Source: Cyanobacteriota bacterium
GTDB taxonomy: Bacteria > Cyanobacteriota > Cyanobacteriia > Phormidesmidales > Phormidesmidaceae
Length of the DNA: 8,371 bases
Assembly: GCA_027592485.1 (NCBI GenBank)
Contig: JAQCKL010000168.1
Location: 1 to 8,371, forward strand
Direction: 5' to 3'
In this document: positions 6,061 to 8,371 of the stretch, piece after piece
How the letters are laid out: every line of letters starts with the position of its first letter
How positions within the stretch are numbered: the stretch's first letter is position 1
Position numbers and translations under genes: made by a program
The notes under the pieces: model-generated
Databases searched by the model: none
The model's input: the letters and a program-made list of their open reading frames with translations, nothing else
Told to the model about the DNA's origin: nothing

Positions 6061-6303
6061 CGCACAACATCTCTCCCCTTTCCTCTTGATCGAATGCTCT
6101 GGAGATCGGTATTCGGCAACGTGTATCTGACGGTAAATGCCATTCATCCCCAGAAAGCCGGGGCTGAAAAGCGGCCACGCGTTGGTGCAGCCACTCCGCA
6201 GAAGTTTCAAGTGCAAAACACGGCAGATCCGCAGTCCTACAGCGCTGGCCACTTTGCCTAGGACACCAAGGATCACTCTGATTCGTAGCACCGCAGCACA
6301 GGG

Positions 6304-6338
6304 GCTCGCAGTCTTCTCCTTACCGGACTGACGACTGC
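6304..6338 (-). repeat. Dispersed inverted repeat, arm B
   Basis: The reverse complement matches 640-674 at 32 of 35 bases, with a 21-base identical core at 6318-6338. Both arms are intergenic. Confidence 0.7.
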
Positions 6339-6428
6339 CATAAAAGCTGCGAAACGATGCCCTCGACTTCCTCTATAGCCGTTTTGCCCATGATGACAAC
6401 GCCGCCTAGCCAGTGAGTTGGTTCTACC

Positions 6429-6995
6429 CTAACTGACACAGGCCAGCGCCACACGCCATTCCTTCCCCCGCTTTTGCAGCCTTAGGGAGCGGCATTTGGC
6501 CAAAAACTTGGGTAAGCTTTTTGGTTCACCCATGCGCGTTAGCACTTTGCCCATGGGCTCTTTATGGACTTGGGCAAAGTGCGTTCCCAACAGGGATAAA
6601 CTCACCTGGCCGCCCGCTTGATGGGAGGACAAATGCCACAAGAGCTTAATCAAGGCTTGTTCTAGCGCTTGGGCCGTTTGAATCGGCTGAACGCTAGCGG
6701 CCTGCTGGCCGGATACGGTCGCCGCCGCTGTTTTTGTCCCATTGGCTTGGCCGGTGGCTGCTTTAGCCAAAGTCACCTGGATCTGTTGTCCATCTGGTAA
6801 AGAAGACAGCTCAAACGTTGCGTGGGCCGCAAGAAACTGCTTGAACGTCTGTTTGCTGGCGTTGGCTTTGAGCGCCTGGTTGGCTGAAATGCCGTTGCGA
6901 TCGCGAAACAACTTGGCCAAAGTCGCGATCGTAATGGGCTGGTCGGGGTTAGCTTGCTGCGCCTGCAAGATCAGACTTTTTAGCCCGCTGCCCAT
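6429..6995 (-). CDS. Protein with two OST-HTH/LOTUS-like domains (putative)
   Basis: A 188-residue soluble protein. It looks like an internal duplication. Residues about 5-77 (LKSLILQAQQANPDQPITIA, TLAKLFRDRNG, FKQFLAAHATFELSS, QIQVTLA) and 107-185 (ALEQALIKLLWHLSS, GGQVSLSLLGTHF, SLPKFLAKCRSLRLQ, EWRVALA) share a layout: helix, hydrophobic strand, helix with an LGxxF-type motif, K-L/F-x-x-FL, then a two-strand wing. This matches the small winged-helix OST-HTH/LOTUS fold, often an RNA- or protein-binding module. A Q/A/T-rich linker joins the halves. I chose ATG 6995 because the frame upstream crosses the terminator at 7031-7061; GGGG lies just before it. No catalytic motif is visible. The domain call rests on pattern only, so confidence in the function is moderate. 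Confidence 0.6.
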   Translation of the reverse strand: MGSGLKSLILQAQQANPDQPITIATLAKLFRDRNGISANQALKANASKQTFKQFLAAHATFELSSLPDGQQIQVTLAKAATGQANGTKTAAATVSGQQAASVQPIQTAQALEQALIKLLWHLSSHQAGGQVSLSLLGTHFAQVHKEPMGKVLTRMGEPKSLPKFLAKCRSLRLQKRGKEWRVALACVS

Positions 6996-7030
6996 GTTGC
7001 CCCAATGATGCCGCTGAGCCGTACGGATAC

Positions 7031-7061
7031 AAAAAAGACGGAAACCGGAGTTTCCGCCTTT
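7031..7061 (-). terminator. Intrinsic terminator after the CP12-like gene
   Basis: On the minus strand the order is CGGAAAC, loop TCCG, GTTTCCG, then TC and six T. The 7-bp perfect stem (7039-7045 with 7050-7056) with a tetraloop and T-tract is a textbook Rho-independent terminator. It lies about 75 bases after the CP12-like stop and 36 bases before the ATG of the next gene, so it separates the two units or acts as an attenuator in the leader of the second. Confidence 0.85.
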
Positions 7062-7136
7062 AACGGTGCTGAGGTGCGAGGTCGAGAAAACAGAGAAAAA
7101 ATGGCAGAACGTCAATCTAATCCACCAACCCAATCT

Positions 7137-7439
7137 TTATAGATCATAGATCCGAGCCTCCGGTGCATCAGGATGGGCTTCGCAGTAGCGGGCAAAGGCC
7201 GATTTGGCTGGGGTTTGCCGGCGTGCTTTTGCCACTTGTAGCTCCTCTACGGTTTCCCAGGCGATCGCCACATCAATCACGGTGGTTCCGTATATATCGG
7301 TCAGTCGCCGCGCATGTTCAAACGCCACCAACAATGCCGTATCAAGGGTAGAGGTGGGTTTTGTCGGGATAGACCCCACGCTGGCCATTGGGGCATTGGG
7401 GGAGGTGGAGAGACTAGGAGCAGTAGTCGCTTGAGTCAT
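7137..7439 (-). CDS. CP12-like protein lacking most regulatory cysteines
   Basis: A 100-residue protein whose C-terminal ~65 residues match the CP12 pattern. CP12 is a small disordered redox protein that ties GAPDH and phosphoribulokinase into an inactive complex in the dark. Visible CP12 hallmarks are AWETVEELQ (residues 60-68, family core AWD.VEELQ) and YCEAHPDAPEARIYDL (85-100, family YC..NPDA.ECRIYDD). At the four canonical cysteine positions this protein has T47, V57, C86 and A95, so neither disulfide can form in the usual way. The N-terminal ~35 residues are a low-complexity S/T/P/A stretch not typical of CP12. ATG 7439 is chosen because GAGG precedes it by 9 bases; a TTG at 7454 is possible. 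An intrinsic terminator follows. It may be a divergent CP12 paralogue with a changed or non-redox role. Confidence 0.7.
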   Translation of the reverse strand: MTQATTAPSLSTSPNAPMASVGSIPTKPTSTLDTALLVAFEHARRLTDIYGTTVIDVAIAWETVEELQVAKARRQTPAKSAFARYCEAHPDAPEARIYDL

Positions 7440-7508
7440 GGGAGTTAACCTCAACGGTTTTCGTTAAACCTACTCTACTCATAAATCTAGCGAATGACAT
7501 CACCTGAA

Positions 7509-7536
7509 AGATATAAGTTTTATCTATGATTAATCA
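7509..7536. promoter_or_regulatory. AT-rich palindromes upstream of the CP12-like gene
   Basis: A near-perfect 17-base palindrome (7509-7525, one mismatching pair) is followed by the perfect 10-base palindrome TGATTAATCA (7527-7536). Both lie 70-100 bases before the ATG of the CP12-like gene in an AT-rich stretch, where a promoter and operator are expected. No regulator is assigned. Confidence 0.3.
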
Positions 7537-7569
7537 GGTTTTCTAAACGGTGTTCCAGTCAGCATTGGC

Positions 7570-7608
7570 GCGTTGTCGAAGAGATGTTATACCTCTCTTC
7601 GACAACGC
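7570..7608 (-). terminator. 15-bp perfect hairpin downstream of the PPK2 remnant
   Basis: GCGTTGTCGAAGAGA (7570-7584) pairs perfectly with TCTCTTCGACAACGC (7594-7608) around a 9-base loop. It begins 23 bases after the PPK2 stop on the minus strand. There is no T-tract. Its position suggests transcript termination or 3'-end protection. Confidence 0.7.
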
Positions 7609-7631
7609 CCGAGGTCACCCTAATGCACAGG

Positions 7632-8312
7632 CTAATAGAGCTGGGGCACAAAGAACTGCTCGTTGATCGGGGGCCGGACATAGTCCTTCGGGGCCTCCTT
7701 ACGGGGGGGCAACTCCAGCGGCTCAGGGGTCATATCCACATAGGGAATCTTGCTGAGTAAATGGCTGATGCAGTTGAGCCGTGCCCGCTTTTTGTCGTCG
7801 GCTTCCACCGTGAACCAGGGGGCCTCGGGAATGTTGGTGTGGGCAAACATCTCGTCTTTGGCTTCGGAATAGTCAGCCCAGCGATCGCGGGATTCGAGAT
7901 CCATCGGGCTGAGTTTCCAACGGCGAGCCGGGTCGGTGGTGCGCGCCTGAAAGCGCCGCTCCTGCTCTTCATCACTGACAGAGAACCAATACTTCAGCAA
8001 AATGATTCCGGAGCGTACCAGCATCCGCTCAAATTCGGGGCAGGTTTTCATGAATTCCCGATACTGGTTATCAGTACAAAACCCCATCACATGCTCGACC
8101 CCGGCCCGGTTATACCAACTGCGGTCAAAGCAGACGATTTCCCCAGCGGCGGGCAGATGGGGCACATAGCGCTGAAAATACCATTGGGTCTTTTCGTGAT
8201 CGCTGGGGGTTCCCAACGCCACCACCCGACAGCCCCTGGGGTTCATGGGCTCGGTAATGCGCTTGATCGTGCCGCCCTTACCCGCCGCATCACGCCCCTC
8301 AAACAGTAAGTG
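7632..8312 (-). pseudogene. ppk2: 5'-truncated polyphosphate kinase 2 (PPK2)
   Basis: PPK2 transfers phosphate between polyphosphate and nucleotides. The readable part (226 codons from 8312) starts HLLFEGRDAAGKGGTIKRIT with the full Walker A loop, then DRSWYNRAGVEHVMGFC (Walker B region), the lid segment RFQARTTDPARRWKLSPMDL, and the PPK2 signatures RDRWADYSEAKDEMF and KKRARLNCISHLLSKIP. The pattern WKLSPMDLESRDRW fits class I PPK2. The C-terminus looks natural. Directly before residue H an in-frame TGA (8313-8315) closes the frame, and the remaining window to 8371 carries no PPK2-like sequence. The usual N-terminal ~60-70 residues, including the strand before Walker A, are therefore missing. 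The first ATG inside (8246) would cut off Walker A. I call it a pseudogene, with a sequencing error as the alternative. Confidence 0.85.
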
Positions 8313-8371
8313 TCACAGGGGTTGAGAACAGGAGTTGTTGTGGAAGGGAGTAGTCAGTTAAAGTTTACCGA

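Larger units (their letters stand above)
5879..6428. other. Gene-less stretch between the small membrane gene and the minus-strand cluster
   Basis: I see no convincing gene in 550 bases. On the minus strand, immediately right of the small gene, a frame between TGA (5923-5925) and TAA (5875-5877) reads STITDLLQYALRAES, which looks like the natural end of a protein but has no gene body, so it may be a remnant. Heptad repeats lie at 6047-6060 and the second arm of the dispersed inverted repeat at 6304-6338. A 64-codon plus frame (6137-6331) has no ribosome binding site or motif. Confidence 0.45.

Noticed and set aside
5989..6291. 100-codon minus-strand ORF in the gene-less stretch
   Set aside because: Arginine- and cysteine-rich translation without motif or start signal. 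I could not link it to any transposase or other family.
6137..6331. 64-codon plus-strand ORF ending in the dispersed repeat
   Set aside because: No ribosome binding site and no recognisable protein. Its end coincides with the repeat arm, which makes coding less likely.
7761..8309. 182-codon plus-strand ORF antisense to PPK2
   Set aside because: It mirrors the conserved PPK2 coding sequence, and its translation has no domain.

Overview
The window looks like chromosomal DNA from a cyanobacterium. It carries many copies of the HIP1 palindrome GCGATCGC (14 seen, seven of them inside one gene), a clear sbtA-sbtB bicarbonate-uptake pair, and a CP12-type Calvin-cycle regulator homologue. I cannot name the genus.

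Layout: bases 1-804 hold no convincing gene, only a heptad repeat pair and one arm of a long-distance inverted repeat. Next comes a plus-strand gene for a secreted or membrane-anchored TPR protein with a long coiled coil (805-2301). It converges on a minus-strand gene for a small unknown membrane protein (2331-2924). The central block (about 3080-5710) is bounded by two direct copies of a 98-bp sequence. The second copy is the 5' end of an intact small membrane-protein gene (5651-5878); the first is a truncated version. Between the copies lie an AT-rich stretch full of inverted repeats, a short ORF starting with a twin-arginine leader and ending at an early stop, then sbtA (3938-5020) and sbtB (5166-5498), closed by a 16-bp perfect hairpin. 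After 550 bases without a clear gene, the right side is a minus-strand series read from right to left: a 5'-truncated class I-like PPK2 (polyphosphate kinase 2), a CP12-like protein lacking three of the four canonical cysteines, a textbook intrinsic terminator, and a protein with two apparent OST-HTH/LOTUS-like domains.

How the genes relate: SbtA is a Na+-dependent HCO3- symporter of the CO2-concentrating mechanism, and SbtB is its PII-like nucleotide-binding regulator. CP12 normally acts downstream on GAPDH and phosphoribulokinase. The PPK2 remnant would have linked polyphosphate to nucleotide pools. The strongest second-look items are the direct repeats framing the sbt block, the cysteine-poor CP12 homologue, the Tat-leader ORF upstream of sbtA, and the truncated PPK2. 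I see no CRISPR array, tRNA, rRNA or intact transposase. I did not find a clearly new multi-gene system.
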